Counted from the stretch's first letter, positions 47,232-58,742 are shown. The stretch is DNA of 64,000 nt from Mycobacterium sp. (GCA_031292665.1 JARLGR010000068.1:1-64000); one strand, 5' to 3'. The notes: generated by a model from the sequence alone, not told the origin. A program made the numbers and translations.

Positions 47232-48269
47232 GTGACCCAGGAATCCGACGAAGTTCTGACCCGCGTCGAGGAAAACGTCGGCCTGATCACTCTCAACCGT
47301 CCCAAGGCGATCAACTCGCTGAACCAGCCGATGGTGGACGCGCTGGGCGCCGTACTCACCCGGTGGGAACACGAGGAGGGGGTGCGCGCGGTGGTGCTGT
47401 CGGGCGCCGGCGAGCGCGGACTGTGTGCCGGCGGCGACGTGGTCGCGGTCTACCACAGCGCCCGCGGGGAAGGGGTCGAAGCGCGCCGGTTCTGGCGCGA
47501 CGAGTACCTGCTCGACGGCCAGATCGGCCGGTTCCCCAAACCGTTCGTGTCGTTGATGGACGGCATCGTGATGGGCGGGGGCGTCGGCGTCAGCGCGCAC
47601 GCCAACACCCGGGTGGTGACCGAGACCTCGAAGATCGCGATGCCGGAGGTCGGCATCGGCTTCGTGCCCGACGTCGGTGGGGCGTTCCTGCTGTCGCGGG
47701 CACCCGGCCGCCTGGGGCTGCACGCCGCCCTCACCGGGGCGCCGTTTTCCGGAGCCGACGCCATCGCAATGGGATTCGCCGACCACTACGTCCCGCACGA
47801 CCGACTCGACGCACTCAGGCGATCGATCGTCGCCGATGGCGCCGAGAGCGCGCTGGCTCGTAATGCCGTCGAGCCTCCACCGAGTGAGCTTGCCGCACAA
47901 CGGAGTTGGATCGACTCATGCTATTCCGGGGACACTGTCGAAGACATCATCGCCGCATTGCGCGGCCACGACGCGGGTCCTGCCCAAGACGCGGCCAACC
48001 TGATCGCCACGCGCTCCCCCATCGCGGTTTCGGTTGCGTTGGCGGCGGTGCGCCGCGCCGCCAAGCTACAAACATTGGAAGACGTTCTCGTCCAGGACTA
48101 TCGGGTTTCGTCGGCGGCGGCGCGCTCACACGATCTGGTGGAGGGCATCCGCGCGCAGATCATCGACAAAGATCGCAGTCCGAAGTGGTCGCCGGCGAGG
48201 CTTTCCGAAATCACCGCGGCTGACGTCGAGGCGTATTTCGCGCCGGTCGACGACGACTTGAGTTTCTAG
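47232..48269 (+). CDS. echA9: Enoyl-CoA hydratase / 3-hydroxyisobutyryl-CoA hydrolase-type protein EchA9
   Basis: 345 residues from GTG 47232 (GGGAGG about 8 bp upstream), the length recalled for EchA9 (Rv1071c). Crotonase fold with the longer hydrolase-type C-terminus: '[12 protein letters not shown]' oxyanion hole, '[14 protein letters not shown]' and '[20 protein letters not shown]' with the catalytic Glu and Asp of HIBYL-CoA hydrolases. It may act in valine breakdown or beta-oxidation. Followed by echA8 after 13 bp. Confidence 0.93.
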   Translation: MTQESDEVLTRVEENVGLITLNRPKAINSLNQPMVDALGAVLTRWEHEEGVRAVVLSGAGERGLCAGGDVVAVYHSARGEGVEARRFWRDEYLLDGQIGRFPKPFVSLMDGIVMGGGVGVSAHANTRVVTETSKIAMPEVGIGFVPDVGGAFLLSRAPGRLGLHAALTGAPFSGADAIAMGFADHYVPHDRLDALRRSIVADGAESALARNAVEPPPSELAAQRSWIDSCYSGDTVEDIIAALRGHDAGPAQDAANLIATRSPIAVSVALAAVRRAAKLQTLEDVLVQDYRVSSAAARSHDLVEGIRAQIIDKDRSPKWSPARLSEITAADVEAYFAPVDDDLSF

Positions 48270-48282
48270 AAAGGCGGTTCGG

Positions 48283-49074
48283 ATGACAGACAGCACCTCC
48301 AAAAACTACGAAACCATTCTCGTCGAGCACGAGGAGCGCGTCGGCATCATCACCCTGAACCGGCCGCAGGCGCTCAACGCGCTCAATAGCCAGGTGATGA
48401 ACGAAGTCACCACGGCAGCAACCGAATTGGACAATGATCCCGGGACCGGGGCGATCATCATCACCGGTTCGTCCAAGGCGTTCGCCGCCGGTGCGGACAT
48501 CAAGGAGATGGCCGGCCTGACGTTCGCCGACGCGTTCGGCGCCGACTTCTTCGCCACCTGGGCCAAGCTGGCCGCCGTCCGCACCCCGACGATCGCGGCG
48601 GTGGCCGGGCACGCGCTCGGCGGTGGCTGCGAGCTCGCGATGATGTGCGATCTGCTGATCGCGGCCGACACGGCCAAGTTCGGCCAGCCGGAGATCAAGC
48701 TCGGTGTGCTGCCGGGCATGGGCGGCTCGCAACGCCTGACCCGCGCCATCGGCAAGGCCAAGGCCATGGACCTGATCCTGACCGGCCGCACCATCGACGC
48801 CGCGGAAGCCGAACGGAGCGGCCTGGTTTCGCGGGTGGTACCGGCCGACGACCTGCTGACCGAGGCCAAGGCCGTGGCCACCACCATTTCGCAGATGTCG
48901 CGGTCGGCGGCCCGGATGGCCAAGGAGGCCGTCAACCGGGCCTTCGAATCCACGCTGTCCGAGGGGCTTCTCTACGAACGCCGCCTGTTCCATTCGACCT
49001 TCGCGACCGAGGACCAGTCCGAGGGCATGGCCGCCTTCATCGCGAAGCGGCCCCCGAACTTCACGCACCGGTAG
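48283..49074 (+). CDS. echA8: Enoyl-CoA hydratase EchA8
   Basis: 263 residues, normal for short-chain crotonases. '[13 protein letters not shown]' and '[15 protein letters not shown]' form the oxyanion hole and carry the first catalytic Glu; '[19 protein letters not shown]' carries the second. It hydrates trans-2-enoyl-CoA to 3-hydroxyacyl-CoA. Equivalent to Rv1070c. It is in a plus-strand operon with echA9 (13-bp gap) and the alpha/beta hydrolase gene (9-bp gap). Confidence 0.96.
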   Translation: MTDSTSKNYETILVEHEERVGIITLNRPQALNALNSQVMNEVTTAATELDNDPGTGAIIITGSSKAFAAGADIKEMAGLTFADAFGADFFATWAKLAAVRTPTIAAVAGHALGGGCELAMMCDLLIAADTAKFGQPEIKLGVLPGMGGSQRLTRAIGKAKAMDLILTGRTIDAAEAERSGLVSRVVPADDLLTEAKAVATTISQMSRSAARMAKEAVNRAFESTLSEGLLYERRLFHSTFATEDQSEGMAAFIAKRPPNFTHR

Positions 49075-49083
49075 GCGCTCGCG

Positions 49084-50847
49084 ATGAGCGAACGGGGGGC
49101 TGCGGCGACGAACACCGGTACCGGGCAACCGGCGACCGAAGCGGAAACTCAAGCCGGTCAAGAGGAAAGCCCCGCCACCGGCCGGGAAGACGGCCGCGAG
49201 TCGCAGCGGGCCGGCGAGCGCTGGTGGGTTCGCCATTACACCTTCACCGGTACCGCCGTCGGCCTTGTTTTCGTGTGGTTTTCGATGACGCCGTCCCTGC
49301 TGCCGCGCGGCGCGCTGTTCCAGGGGCTGGTCAGCGGGTTCTCCGGCGCCATCGGCTACGGCCTGGGCGTGTTCGGCGTCTGGTTGGTCCGGTACATGCG
49401 CGAGAAGGATTCCAGCCCGCCGGCGCCGCGCTGGGCGTGGATGGTGCTGATACCGATCGGCGCGGTCGGCATGGTGGTCATGGCGATCCGGTTCCACGTG
49501 TGGCAGGACGACGTGCGCGACCTGATGGGGGTCGAGCACCTGAAGTGGTACGACTACCCCGTGGCGGCTGGGCTGTCACTGGTGGTGCTGTTCACCTTGG
49601 TCGAGATCGGCCAGTTCACCCGCTGGCTGGTCCGCTTCCTGGTCGGAGAGGTGGACCGCATCGCGCCATTCCGCCTGTCGGCGACCATCGTGGTGGTCCT
49701 GCTCACGGTGCTGACGATCACGCTCCTCAACGGTGTCGTGCTCAAGTTCGCGATGCGCACCATGAACAACACCTTCGCCTCGGCCAACAACGAGATGAGT
49801 CCCGACACCGCGGCCCCGAAGACCCCGTTGCGATCGGGCGGCCCGCAGTCCCTGGTGTCGTGGGATTCGCTGGGCCGGGAGGGCCGCATCTTCATCGAGA
49901 GTGGCCCGACCGTCGATGAGCTGACCAAGTTCAACGGCGCGCCGGCCACCGAGCCGATCCGCGCCTACGCCGGGCTGAACTCCGCCGACGGCATCACGGC
50001 GACCGCGGAGCTCGCCGCGCAGGAGCTGCAGCGCGAGGGCGGGCTGCAGCGCGCCCTCGTCGCGGTGGGGACGACCACCGGTACGGGCTGGATCAACGAG
50101 GCGGAGGCCGGCGCGCTGGAGTACATGTACAACGGCAACTCCGCGATCGTGAGCATGCAGTACTCGTTCCTGCCGAGCTGGCTGTCGTTCCTGGTGGACA
50201 AGGAGAACGCCCGGCGCGCCAGCCAGGCGCTCTTCGAGGCCGTCGACAGACTCATCCGGCGGCTGCCCGAGGGCCAGCGCCCCAAGCTCCTGGTCTTCGG
50301 CGAGAGCCTGGGATCGTTCGGCGGCGAGGCGCCGTTCATGAGCCTGAACAACGTCCTGGCCCGCACCGACGGCGCCCTGTTCAGCGGGCCGACGTTCAAC
50401 AACACGATGTGGACCGACCTGACCGCGACTCGCGACGCCGGCTCGCCGCAGTGGTTGCCGATCTACCACGACGGCAAGAACGTCCGGTTCGTCTCCCGCG
50501 CAAGCGATCTCGCACGCCCGGACGCCGCGTGGGACCACCCGCGGGTGGTCTACCTGCAGCACGCGTCCGATCCGATCGCCTGGTGGACCCCCGACCTGCT
50601 GTTCGCCAGGCCGGACTGGCTGCGGGAAAAGCGGGGCTACGACGTGCTGCCCCAGACCGAGTGGATCCCGGTGGTGACCTTCCTGCAGGTCTCGGCTGAC
50701 ATGGCGGTCGCCCTGAACGTGCCGGACGGGCACGGCCACCACTACGTCGCCGACGTCGCCGACGGCTGGGCGGCGGCGCTGTCGCCGCCCGGGTGGACGC
50801 CGGACAAGACGGAAAAGCTGCGCCCGCTGCTGCACAGCAGCAGCTAG
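49084..50847 (+). CDS. Membrane alpha/beta-hydrolase (Abhydrolase_9 type)
   Basis: 587 residues. After a charged N-terminus, four or five membrane helices span about residues 55-225 ('FTGTAVGLVFVWFSMTPSLL' first). The C-terminal domain is an alpha/beta hydrolase: 'VAVGTTTGTGWINEAEAGAL', nucleophile elbow 'VFGESLGSFGGEAPF', and a late 'HGHHY' His region. Equivalent to Rv1069c; the substrate is unknown, probably a lipid given the operon with echA9-echA8. Confidence 0.9.
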   Translation: MSERGAAATNTGTGQPATEAETQAGQEESPATGREDGRESQRAGERWWVRHYTFTGTAVGLVFVWFSMTPSLLPRGALFQGLVSGFSGAIGYGLGVFGVWLVRYMREKDSSPPAPRWAWMVLIPIGAVGMVVMAIRFHVWQDDVRDLMGVEHLKWYDYPVAAGLSLVVLFTLVEIGQFTRWLVRFLVGEVDRIAPFRLSATIVVVLLTVLTITLLNGVVLKFAMRTMNNTFASANNEMSPDTAAPKTPLRSGGPQSLVSWDSLGREGRIFIESGPTVDELTKFNGAPATEPIRAYAGLNSADGITATAELAAQELQREGGLQRALVAVGTTTGTGWINEAEAGALEYMYNGNSAIVSMQYSFLPSWLSFLVDKENARRASQALFEAVDRLIRRLPEGQRPKLLVFGESLGSFGGEAPFMSLNNVLARTDGALFSGPTFNNTMWTDLTATRDAGSPQWLPIYHDGKNVRFVSRASDLARPDAAWDHPRVVYLQHASDPIAWWTPDLLFARPDWLREKRGYDVLPQTEWIPVVTFLQVSADMAVALNVPDGHGHHYVADVADGWAAALSPPGWTPDKTEKLRPLLHSSS

Positions 50848-50957
50848 ACAGCAGCGTGCGCGAATCCGCTACACGACGGTAACTCCGCCGTAACAGATAC
50901 CCGCTGGTTGTGGAGGAACATCGAATGTGCCCGAGCCTGTGAAGGGAGTGGTCAAAG

Positions 50958-51242
50958 GTGACGACTCGATCAAAGTCACGAAGTGTCCGCGGCGGCATAA
51001 TCAAGTTCGCGCTGGCGGGGGCGCTGATCGCCATACCGGTGGGCGTAGTCGGCGTCCCGGCGTATGCGACGCCCGGCGGCACACCGAATGCGTCGGCTCA
51101 CTCCGACGCGTTACCCGCGCCGCCTCCGGTGGATACACCCAGCACCCCGCCGCCGCCGGCCCCGCCGCAGTACAACAACAGCAACGACGACTACTACTGC
51201 GGCGGCTGTGACGGCGGCGGCGGGGGTGGTGGCGGCGGCTAA
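50958..51242 (+). CDS. Small secreted Pro/Gly-rich protein
   Basis: 94 residues from GTG 50958. A signal peptide is clear ('IIKFALAGALIAIPVGVVG', cleavage likely after AYA near residue 37). The mature part is Pro-rich, then 'YNNSNDDYYCGGCDGG' and a polyglycine tail. No known family is recognised; the two nearby cysteines could form a disulfide. It replaces PE_PGRS genes found here in M. tuberculosis. The stop slightly overlaps the end of the convergent rhodanese gene. Confidence 0.65.
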   Translation: MTTRSKSRSVRGGIIKFALAGALIAIPVGVVGVPAYATPGGTPNASAHSDALPAPPPVDTPSTPPPPAPPQYNNSNDDYYCGGCDGGGGGGGGG

Positions 51243-51682
51243 AGCCAGCGGCGACCGAGGCCGGCGTCGACCAAGCCGTCCTGCCGTGCGTTGGCTGCGC
51301 CACTGAGGAGCTGATCCAGCACACCGGACGCCGCCAGCGCGCGGAAGCCCCCGACGACGTCGGTGGCCCGATGCAGGCCGATGTCGAGCAGCGCGGCGGC
51401 CGCCAGGCTGGACGTGTAGCCCTCCGAGCACAGGATCACCCACTCGACGTCGTCGCCGACGGCTTCGGGCAACCTGGCTTCGCTGGTCGGGTCGCAGCGC
51501 CATTCCAGGACGTTGCGTTCGATCGCCAGGGCGCCCGGCACCTCTCCCTCACGCAATCGCTGGGCCTGCGGCCGGATGTCAACGAGCACCGCACCCCGCC
51601 TCAGCGCTTCGGGCACCTCCGCGGCGGGGAGGCGCCGATACCGGCGCCGGGCGGATCGTAGGACAAGGTCGATGCGGCTCAT
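51239..51682 (-). CDS. Rhodanese-like domain protein
   Basis: 147 residues. The rhodanese fold is visible from 'VPEALRRGAVLVDIRPQAQR' to 'VVGGFRAL'; the active-site loop 'LCSEGYTSSLAA' holds the persulfide-forming Cys85. It would transfer sulfane sulfur or sense redox state. Its ATG overlaps the stop of the cysteine dioxygenase gene (ATGA), so the two are translationally coupled. Equivalent to Rv1066. Confidence 0.9.
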   Translation of the reverse strand: MSRIDLVLRSARRRYRRLPAAEVPEALRRGAVLVDIRPQAQRLREGEVPGALAIERNVLEWRCDPTSEARLPEAVGDDVEWVILCSEGYTSSLAAAALLDIGLHRATDVVGGFRALAASGVLDQLLSGAANARQDGLVDAGLGRRWL

Positions 51683-52299
51683 GACGCTCCTTCCGGGTGG
51701 TCGGTCAGTTCGGTGCGCCGGCGGCGCAACCGGTTGCGGTGAGTGACCTCGTAGTACGACATCGCGGTCAGCGGCGGTGAGTAGGCGTGCACGCTCAGGG
51801 TCGGCGAATTCCTTGCGCCCGCCGGCCCGGCACTGGACCCCGTGACGGTCCTGGGCGCCCACACCACGTCGTGCACCCAGCCGAGCGGGAACCCGGCCTG
51901 ATCTCCGGCCTCGAGTCGCCGGCGGCGCAACGCCTTCCCATCCCAACGAAATTCGTTGAGTGACCCGGACAGGACGGTGAGCGCGCCCAGCGATCCGCCG
52001 TGGTCGTGCAATTCGGTGGGCTCGCCCGGGACCCAGCTGATCAGCCAGACGTCCAGTTCGTCGTCGCCGTGGATGCGGGTGAACCAGCGGCACGACTCCG
52101 GAAGACCGCCCTCGGGCAACAGGCGGTCGCAGCGTCCGCTGAGCACAGCGTCGGCGGCTTGGTCGGTGGCGTGCATCAGGTCGGGCACCCGCAGCCGTGT
52201 CGGCCCCGGGGAGGGGCCGAAAGAGGGTGGAGACAGGGCCAGTGGGCGCAGCGCAGGGAAGGTGTCGACAGGTAAAGGCCTAGCCAGGGGCAAAGACAT
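51679..52299 (-). CDS. Cysteine dioxygenase-type cupin protein
   Basis: 206 residues. The central cupin carries 'TELHDHGGSLGALTVLSGSL' (His-x-His iron ligands) and the third His in 'GWVHDVVWAP', matching bacterial type I cysteine dioxygenases, which oxidise L-cysteine to cysteine sulfinate. Equivalent to Rv1065. The C-terminus includes 'SVHAYSPPLTAMSYYE', the usual region for the active-site Tyr. It is coupled to a rhodanese gene, forming a sulfur catabolism pair. Confidence 0.87.
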   Translation of the reverse strand: MSLPLARPLPVDTFPALRPLALSPPSFGPSPGPTRLRVPDLMHATDQAADAVLSGRCDRLLPEGGLPESCRWFTRIHGDDELDVWLISWVPGEPTELHDHGGSLGALTVLSGSLNEFRWDGKALRRRRLEAGDQAGFPLGWVHDVVWAPRTVTGSSAGPAGARNSPTLSVHAYSPPLTAMSYYEVTHRNRLRRRRTELTDHPEGAS

Positions 52300-52414
52300 C
52301 GGTGGGAGCTCCAGGGAGAAACGGATTGGGCAAGCGGCGGCGGGTTAGGGCCGACAACACTCGCAGAATCCGAAGCGCTCCATCACGGCCGCCAGTGTTG
52401 CATAGATTGACAGC

Positions 52415-52858
52415 GTGCGCTGGTGCGGTCATCGGCCCCTGCAGTGGGGCGCGGTAGTCATCGGGGCCGGCGTGTTGGCGGCGTCGGCGTGCTCCCAGAA
52501 CGCCGACACCGGCAACACGGGGACCTCGTCGGCGCGGCCCTCGGGCATCCCCCGCGGCTCCGGTTCGGCGCCGCCGGGCGCCATCGGTCTCTCCCCCGCC
52601 GGGGTCACGACCAGGGTCGACATCCCCGCGGATTCGACCGAGGAGGAGTACTACCAGGCCTGCCACGCCGCAAAGGTGTGGATGGATGCCCAGCACAGGA
52701 CGGGTCAGTCGCTGTTCGAGCCCTATTTGGCGATGGTGCAGGCGTCGCCGTCGGGAACCGCGGGCAGCTGGAACTCCCGGTGGGCGGACCTGACGCTGGC
52801 ACGGCAGGCCGCCGTGATCACCGCCGCGCGCGCGGCCGCCAACGACGAATGCGGGTAG
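52415..52858 (+). CDS. lpqV: Lipoprotein LpqV
   Basis: 147 residues from GTG 52415. Lipoprotein signal: 'WGAVVIGAGVLAASAC' with lipobox LAAS-A-C around Cys26. The mature part has a Ser/Gly/Pro linker and a helical domain with 'YYQACHAAKVWMDAQ' and a C-terminal Cys ('ANDECG') that could pair with the internal Cys. Function unknown. Equivalent to Rv1064c. Confidence 0.88.
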   Translation: MRWCGHRPLQWGAVVIGAGVLAASACSQNADTGNTGTSSARPSGIPRGSGSAPPGAIGLSPAGVTTRVDIPADSTEEEYYQACHAAKVWMDAQHRTGQSLFEPYLAMVQASPSGTAGSWNSRWADLTLARQAAVITAARAAANDECG

Positions 52859-52937
52859 CCCGCCGCAGTTGCAATCACGGGTACCGAAAGTGCCGACCCA
52901 TCCGGCGACGGCCCGTTGCGCCGCGCAGAATGAGGAG

Positions 52938-54026
52938 GTGGCCGGGGCAGCTGAAGTGGGGGTCGCGCGTCCGCGCGGGTCCGCGCCGCCCCGGGTGGCC
53001 CTGGCGCTCGGCAGCGGCGGCGCCCGCGGCTACGCCCACATCGGGGTGATCGAGGCGCTGCGGGCGCGCGGCTACGACATCGTGGGGATCTCCGGCTCGT
53101 CGATGGGTGCGGTGGTCGGCGGCCTGCAAGCGGCCGGGCATCTCGACGAGTTCGCCGAATGGGCGAAGTCGTTGACGCAGCGCACCATTCTGCGGCTGCT
53201 GGACCCCTCCATTTCCGCGGCCGGGGTGATGCGGGCCGAAAAGATCCTCGACGCGGTGCGCGACATCGTCGGTCCGGTCACCATCGAGGAGCTGCCCATC
53301 CCGTACACGGCGGTGGCCACCGATCTGCTGGCCGGCAAGTCGGTGTGGTTTCAGCGCGGTCCGGTGGACGAGGCGATTCGCGCGTCCATCGCAATCCCGG
53401 GGGTGATCGCCCCGCACGCCATCGGTGGGCGCCTGCTCGCCGACGGCGGCATCCTCGATCCGCTGCCGATGGCCCCGCTGTCGGCCGTCAACGCCGACCT
53501 GACCATCGCGGTGAACCTCAGCGGCACCGAGGCGATCGTCAACCGCGACGCGGAACCCGGTGCCACCGCCGAGTGGTTGAGCCGCATGCTGCGCAGCACC
53601 TCCGCCCTGCTCGATACCGCCGCCGCCCGGTCGCTGCTGGACCGGCCGACCGCGCGGGCCGTGCTGAGCAGGTTCGGCGGGACGGCGGAATCGGAATCCG
53701 ATGGCTGGTCTGCAGATCAGGACGCCGAACAAGCGGAAGAGGATCAGGTCCACGCAGACGTGGCCGCGGCGCCCGGCATTCCTAAACTGGGCAGCTTCGA
53801 CGTGATGAATCGGACCATCGACATCGCCCAGTCCGCGCTGGCGCGCCACACGCTGGCGACCTACCCACCCGACCTACTGATCGAGGTCCCCCGCTCCACC
53901 TGCCGGAGCCTGGAGTTCCACCGGGCGGCGGAGGCCATCGGCGTCGGCCGGGCGCTGGCCGACCAGGCCTTGGACGGCCTCGAGGTGGAGGCCGACCAGG
54001 GCGCACCGCCCACGATCGAGGGCTGA
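52938..54026 (+). CDS. Patatin-like phospholipase (RssA family)
   Basis: 362 residues from GTG 52938; the frame continues upstream to a TTG at 52869, and the GAGGAG next to the GTG is too close to be an ideal ribosome site, so the start is uncertain. Catalytic dyad: 'LGSGGARGYAHIGVIEALRA' oxyanion region, 'GISGSSMGAVVGG' with the nucleophilic Ser, and 'LADGGILDPLP' with the Asp. It should hydrolyse acyl lipids in the cytoplasm. Equivalent to Rv1063c. Confidence 0.9.
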   Translation: MAGAAEVGVARPRGSAPPRVALALGSGGARGYAHIGVIEALRARGYDIVGISGSSMGAVVGGLQAAGHLDEFAEWAKSLTQRTILRLLDPSISAAGVMRAEKILDAVRDIVGPVTIEELPIPYTAVATDLLAGKSVWFQRGPVDEAIRASIAIPGVIAPHAIGGRLLADGGILDPLPMAPLSAVNADLTIAVNLSGTEAIVNRDAEPGATAEWLSRMLRSTSALLDTAAARSLLDRPTARAVLSRFGGTAESESDGWSADQDAEQAEEDQVHADVAAAPGIPKLGSFDVMNRTIDIAQSALARHTLATYPPDLLIEVPRSTCRSLEFHRAAEAIGVGRALADQALDGLEVEADQGAPPTIEG

Positions 54027-54033
54027 CCGGTTC

Positions 54034-54903
54034 TCAAACGCCCAGGAAGCGCGCGACGGCGGCGGCCTCGCGGCGGCCCTGCTCGCGCCCGGCCTTGGCC
54101 GAGGCGATGCGGCAGTGCGGGTCCAGGGGATTGGGGCCGAAGGCCGGAAGAGAGTCGTCGGCGGCGAACACCGCGAACGCCGCGCCGGGAAACGACGAGA
54201 TCTCCGCGCTCGGCCCGTCGCCGAATGGCGACGGCGCGTCCGCCCCGGACGGCACCAGCACCACTGCCGTGTCGCAGTCCCCGGCCACGGCGAGGTTGAC
54301 GGAACTGGCCACCCCGCCGTCCATGTAGCGCCGGCCCGCGATGGTCACCGGTGGCCACGCCCCCGGGACCGCGCAACTGGCCGCCACCGCGTCGACCAGG
54401 CCGACACCCGAGTCCCGTTCGAAGACAACGAGTTCGCCGGCGACGACGTCGATCGCGGTGAGTCGCAGGACCCGGTCGGGCCAGTCGTGCGACGGCAGGC
54501 GCTGCGCGATGACGTCACGCCGGACGGCCTCGGGAACGGTCTTGGTCGCCGCCGCCACGGCCCCGACCCGCTGCATCTGTTGGCGTTTGCGGTCTCGTGA
54601 CCCGTCATAGGGTTCACGCAGGGCCGCCAAGAACATGTCGGTGATGGCGTCGACATCGACGCCGGAATCGATCTCGGCCGACGACTCGGCGACCTGCCGG
54701 TCGTAGAGTTCGTCGAGCGAGCAGCCGCTGCCGATCTGCGCGGCGACCGCGGAACCGGCCGAGGTCCCCACCAGCACATCCGACTCCAGCAACAGCCGTG
54801 CCGCCGCCGGCGACTCGTCGGCGATGCCGCGCAGAACGCCGGTCTCCCAAGCGATTCCGGCTATCCCGCCACCGGCCAGCACGAGCGCCCGTCTGGTTGC
54901 CAC
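54034..54903 (-). CDS. Patatin-like phospholipase (Rv1062-like)
   Basis: 289 residues from GTG 54903; in-frame GTG 54909 and TTG 54912 are alternatives. 'VLAGGGIAGIAWETGVL' forms the oxyanion region, 'VLVGTSAGSAVA' carries the nucleophilic Ser, and 'YMDGGVASSVNLAV' the catalytic Asp. It is a second, distinct patatin-like protein facing the first one end to end. It is last in a minus-strand series fadD14 - reductase-like - amidotransferase - patatin with short gaps, so it is probably co-transcribed. Confidence 0.9.
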   Translation of the reverse strand: MATRRALVLAGGGIAGIAWETGVLRGIADESPAAARLLLESDVLVGTSAGSAVAAQIGSGCSLDELYDRQVAESSAEIDSGVDVDAITDMFLAALREPYDGSRDRKRQQMQRVGAVAAATKTVPEAVRRDVIAQRLPSHDWPDRVLRLTAIDVVAGELVVFERDSGVGLVDAVAASCAVPGAWPPVTIAGRRYMDGGVASSVNLAVAGDCDTAVVLVPSGADAPSPFGDGPSAEISSFPGAAFAVFAADDSLPAFGPNPLDPHCRIASAKAGREQGRREAAAVARFLGV

Positions 54904-54948
54904 GCCCACCAACTATGCCAGTCGCGGCGCGGGTAACTCCAGGACGGT

Positions 54949-55818
54949 TCAGGGCGTCACGGCTTGCGCCTGCTGCGCCGGCTCGTTCAGGTCCGACTCG
55001 CGCAGCAGGTGCCGGGGCGGGCCGGGTAGCACCACAGCGCGGCTGACCCGCAACCCCGAGTCGACGTGCACCAACTCACCCGGTTCGAGCAGACGCCAGC
55101 GCGGGTCGTCGTCCATCGGCTCGCTGGCGAACACCACCGACGACCGGGTGCACAGATGCTGCGACCACGCGCGAATTCGCTCGGTGCGCATGTGAAACTC
55201 TCGCGTCGACGGCTTCTCGTGCCGCCGGTCCAGGACGTACAGCTCGTGGGTTTCCGGGTAACGCAGCGCCCACATGTCGGTGGCCGTGCTCAGCAGCACG
55301 TTGACCGCATAGATCGGCACATTGGCGGTGAGCCAGCCCATGGCGTCGAGCAGACCGGCCGGGACGTCGCCGTCGCGGGCCCGGATCGACGCGGTGATCA
55401 ACGCGAAGACCCGTTCGGAGTCGGTCTCGCCCAAAACCAGATCGCGGGCGCCGACCTCGCGCAGCCGTTCGTCGAGGAGGTCGAGCCCCTCGACGACGCC
55501 GTTGTGCGCAAAGATGCGTTCGTCTTGCAGAAAAGGGTGGGTGTTGCGGACGTCGTGGGACCCGGTCGTCGCGTAACGAACGTGGGCGACAAACGTCGTG
55601 CCGGTCAACTCGTGCGCTTCGGTGGCGAATGCGGCGTCCTTCCACGCCGCCATCGGCTCCTTGTGCACCTGCGGCCGGCCCTGTTCGTCGAACACTCCCA
55701 GGCCGGTGCCGTCCGGGTTCTTTTTACTCTGGTCGGCCAGGCTGTCCGAGGCGTCCAGCAGCCAAAAGGTCGCGGCGCACACTTCGGTCCCGGCGTGCAG
55801 GCCAAAAAGTCGACACAT
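54949..55818 (-). CDS. Class II glutamine amidotransferase
   Basis: 289 residues starting MCRLFGLHAG: Cys2 becomes the N-terminal nucleophile after Met removal. 'GTTFVAHVRYATTGSHDVRNTHPF' and 'IFAHNGVVEGLD' are Ntn-hydrolase glutamine-binding motifs, similar to EgtC-type amidohydrolases. The substrate is unknown; it may hydrolyse gamma-glutamyl amides. Equivalent to Rv1061. It is 34 bp from the gene upstream on the same strand. Confidence 0.9.
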   Translation of the reverse strand: MCRLFGLHAGTEVCAATFWLLDASDSLADQSKKNPDGTGLGVFDEQGRPQVHKEPMAAWKDAAFATEAHELTGTTFVAHVRYATTGSHDVRNTHPFLQDERIFAHNGVVEGLDLLDERLREVGARDLVLGETDSERVFALITASIRARDGDVPAGLLDAMGWLTANVPIYAVNVLLSTATDMWALRYPETHELYVLDRRHEKPSTREFHMRTERIRAWSQHLCTRSSVVFASEPMDDDPRWRLLEPGELVHVDSGLRVSRAVVLPGPPRHLLRESDLNEPAQQAQAVTP

Positions 55819-55852
55819 GTTTTCAGACGGTACCCGTGCTACACCTGATACC

Positions 55853-56911
55853 TCAGCGCGCCAAGTGGGGGGCGGCCCGCCCGGTGAGGGGCGGCAGATC
55901 GAAAAAGCTCTGGATGCCCGCCGGCGCGGCGCAGGTGGCGGGCACCGCGTTCACGCAATGAGCGGCGGTGGCGACGATCCCGGGGTTGCTCACCAGTCCC
56001 TCTTCCACACTCTCGGGCTGCCATCCCTTGACCGTCACAAAGGTGTCCGGGTTTCCCCGCACTTCCATCTCGTAGCGCTCCCCCGCCTCCCCGAATGACC
56101 AAGGCGGGTCTAGGTTTTCGGATCCCATCAGCCAGTTGACGGTGATCCGGACGACCACGGTGTCGCCGACCAGCGCCTCCCAGTGGAAGCGGCGCCCGGC
56201 CACCTGGCCGGGCTCGATCACCCCGATCGGCGAGTCGATCGGCGCGGAGGCGATGGCCACGTCTTGCGACGACCGGATCTTCGGGTCCGCGGCGAACCCA
56301 AGCCGGTCGACACACAGGCGGACGGACTGGATGAATCCGCCGTCGAGCAGCTTTTGCATCGGCCCGGTCAACGCGCTGTCCGGCGTCCCGCCGAATCCCA
56401 TGACGTAGCGCAGCACATCGGGCGCCCCGTAGGTGCGCAGGTCGGAAAACTCCTCGGCGCGAACGAAAGTCACACCGGTCGACATCACCGACAACAGCAG
56501 CGGGAAAAGTTCGGTGGCCGCCCCCGGGCCGATGCCGGCGCCGTGCAGGGTCGCGTTGCCGGCCTGCGCGGCGATTTCCAAAGGCGCGGCTTCCTTTTCG
56601 CTCGGGTAGAACCAGCCGAGCGGGGTGACGACGTTCTTGCCCGAACGCAGCAGCGCGGCGACCTCGTCGATGCTCGGCAGCAACGGCGCGTAGATCACCG
56701 CGTCGGCGTCCGTCGTGAGCACATCGCCGATGCTGTTGGTCGCGGTCACGCCGAGCGGCGACGCGCCGATGATCTCACCGACGTCTTTGCCGCACTTCGC
56801 CTCTGAATGCACCCAGCAGCCGACGAGTTCGAGGTCGGGATGTTCCAGCACGCCTTTGATCGCCGCTACACCGACCGACCCGGTGGCCCACTGAATGACG
56901 CGCAGACTCAT
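55853..56911 (-). CDS. Dihydrodipicolinate reductase-like NAD(P)-dependent dehydrogenase
   Basis: 352 residues from ATG 56911, preceded by AAGGTGAGGG. A Rossmann N-terminus ('VIQWATGSVGVAAIKGVLEHP') and a DapB-like C-terminal domain resemble the family annotated as dihydrodipicolinate reductase-like or amine dehydrogenase-like. True DapB is shorter and lacks this C-terminus, so a lysine role is unlikely. Equivalent to Rv1059; the reaction is unknown. It follows fadD14 after 58 bp. Confidence 0.85.
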   Translation of the reverse strand: MSLRVIQWATGSVGVAAIKGVLEHPDLELVGCWVHSEAKCGKDVGEIIGASPLGVTATNSIGDVLTTDADAVIYAPLLPSIDEVAALLRSGKNVVTPLGWFYPSEKEAAPLEIAAQAGNATLHGAGIGPGAATELFPLLLSVMSTGVTFVRAEEFSDLRTYGAPDVLRYVMGFGGTPDSALTGPMQKLLDGGFIQSVRLCVDRLGFAADPKIRSSQDVAIASAPIDSPIGVIEPGQVAGRRFHWEALVGDTVVVRITVNWLMGSENLDPPWSFGEAGERYEMEVRGNPDTFVTVKGWQPESVEEGLVSNPGIVATAAHCVNAVPATCAAPAGIQSFFDLPPLTGRAAPHLAR

Positions 56912-56969
56912 GTCCCTCACCTTTCCTTTCGCGAGAGGTGCCCCCAACTCGCGGCGATACCTGCGGCGC

Positions 56970-58601
<1,632 letters not shown>

Positions 58602-58742
58602 TGATTACCGCCTTCATGGGTCCGGGCGCGGCACCGCCTCATGTCTAACCGGGCGAATGCTATCGCCGCGGGCAGCCGGGAGAAACGGGTTCCCCCGATT
58701 GCGCCGCTGTCGGGCGCCCCCGGTTGTCTCCGGGCCTCCCGG

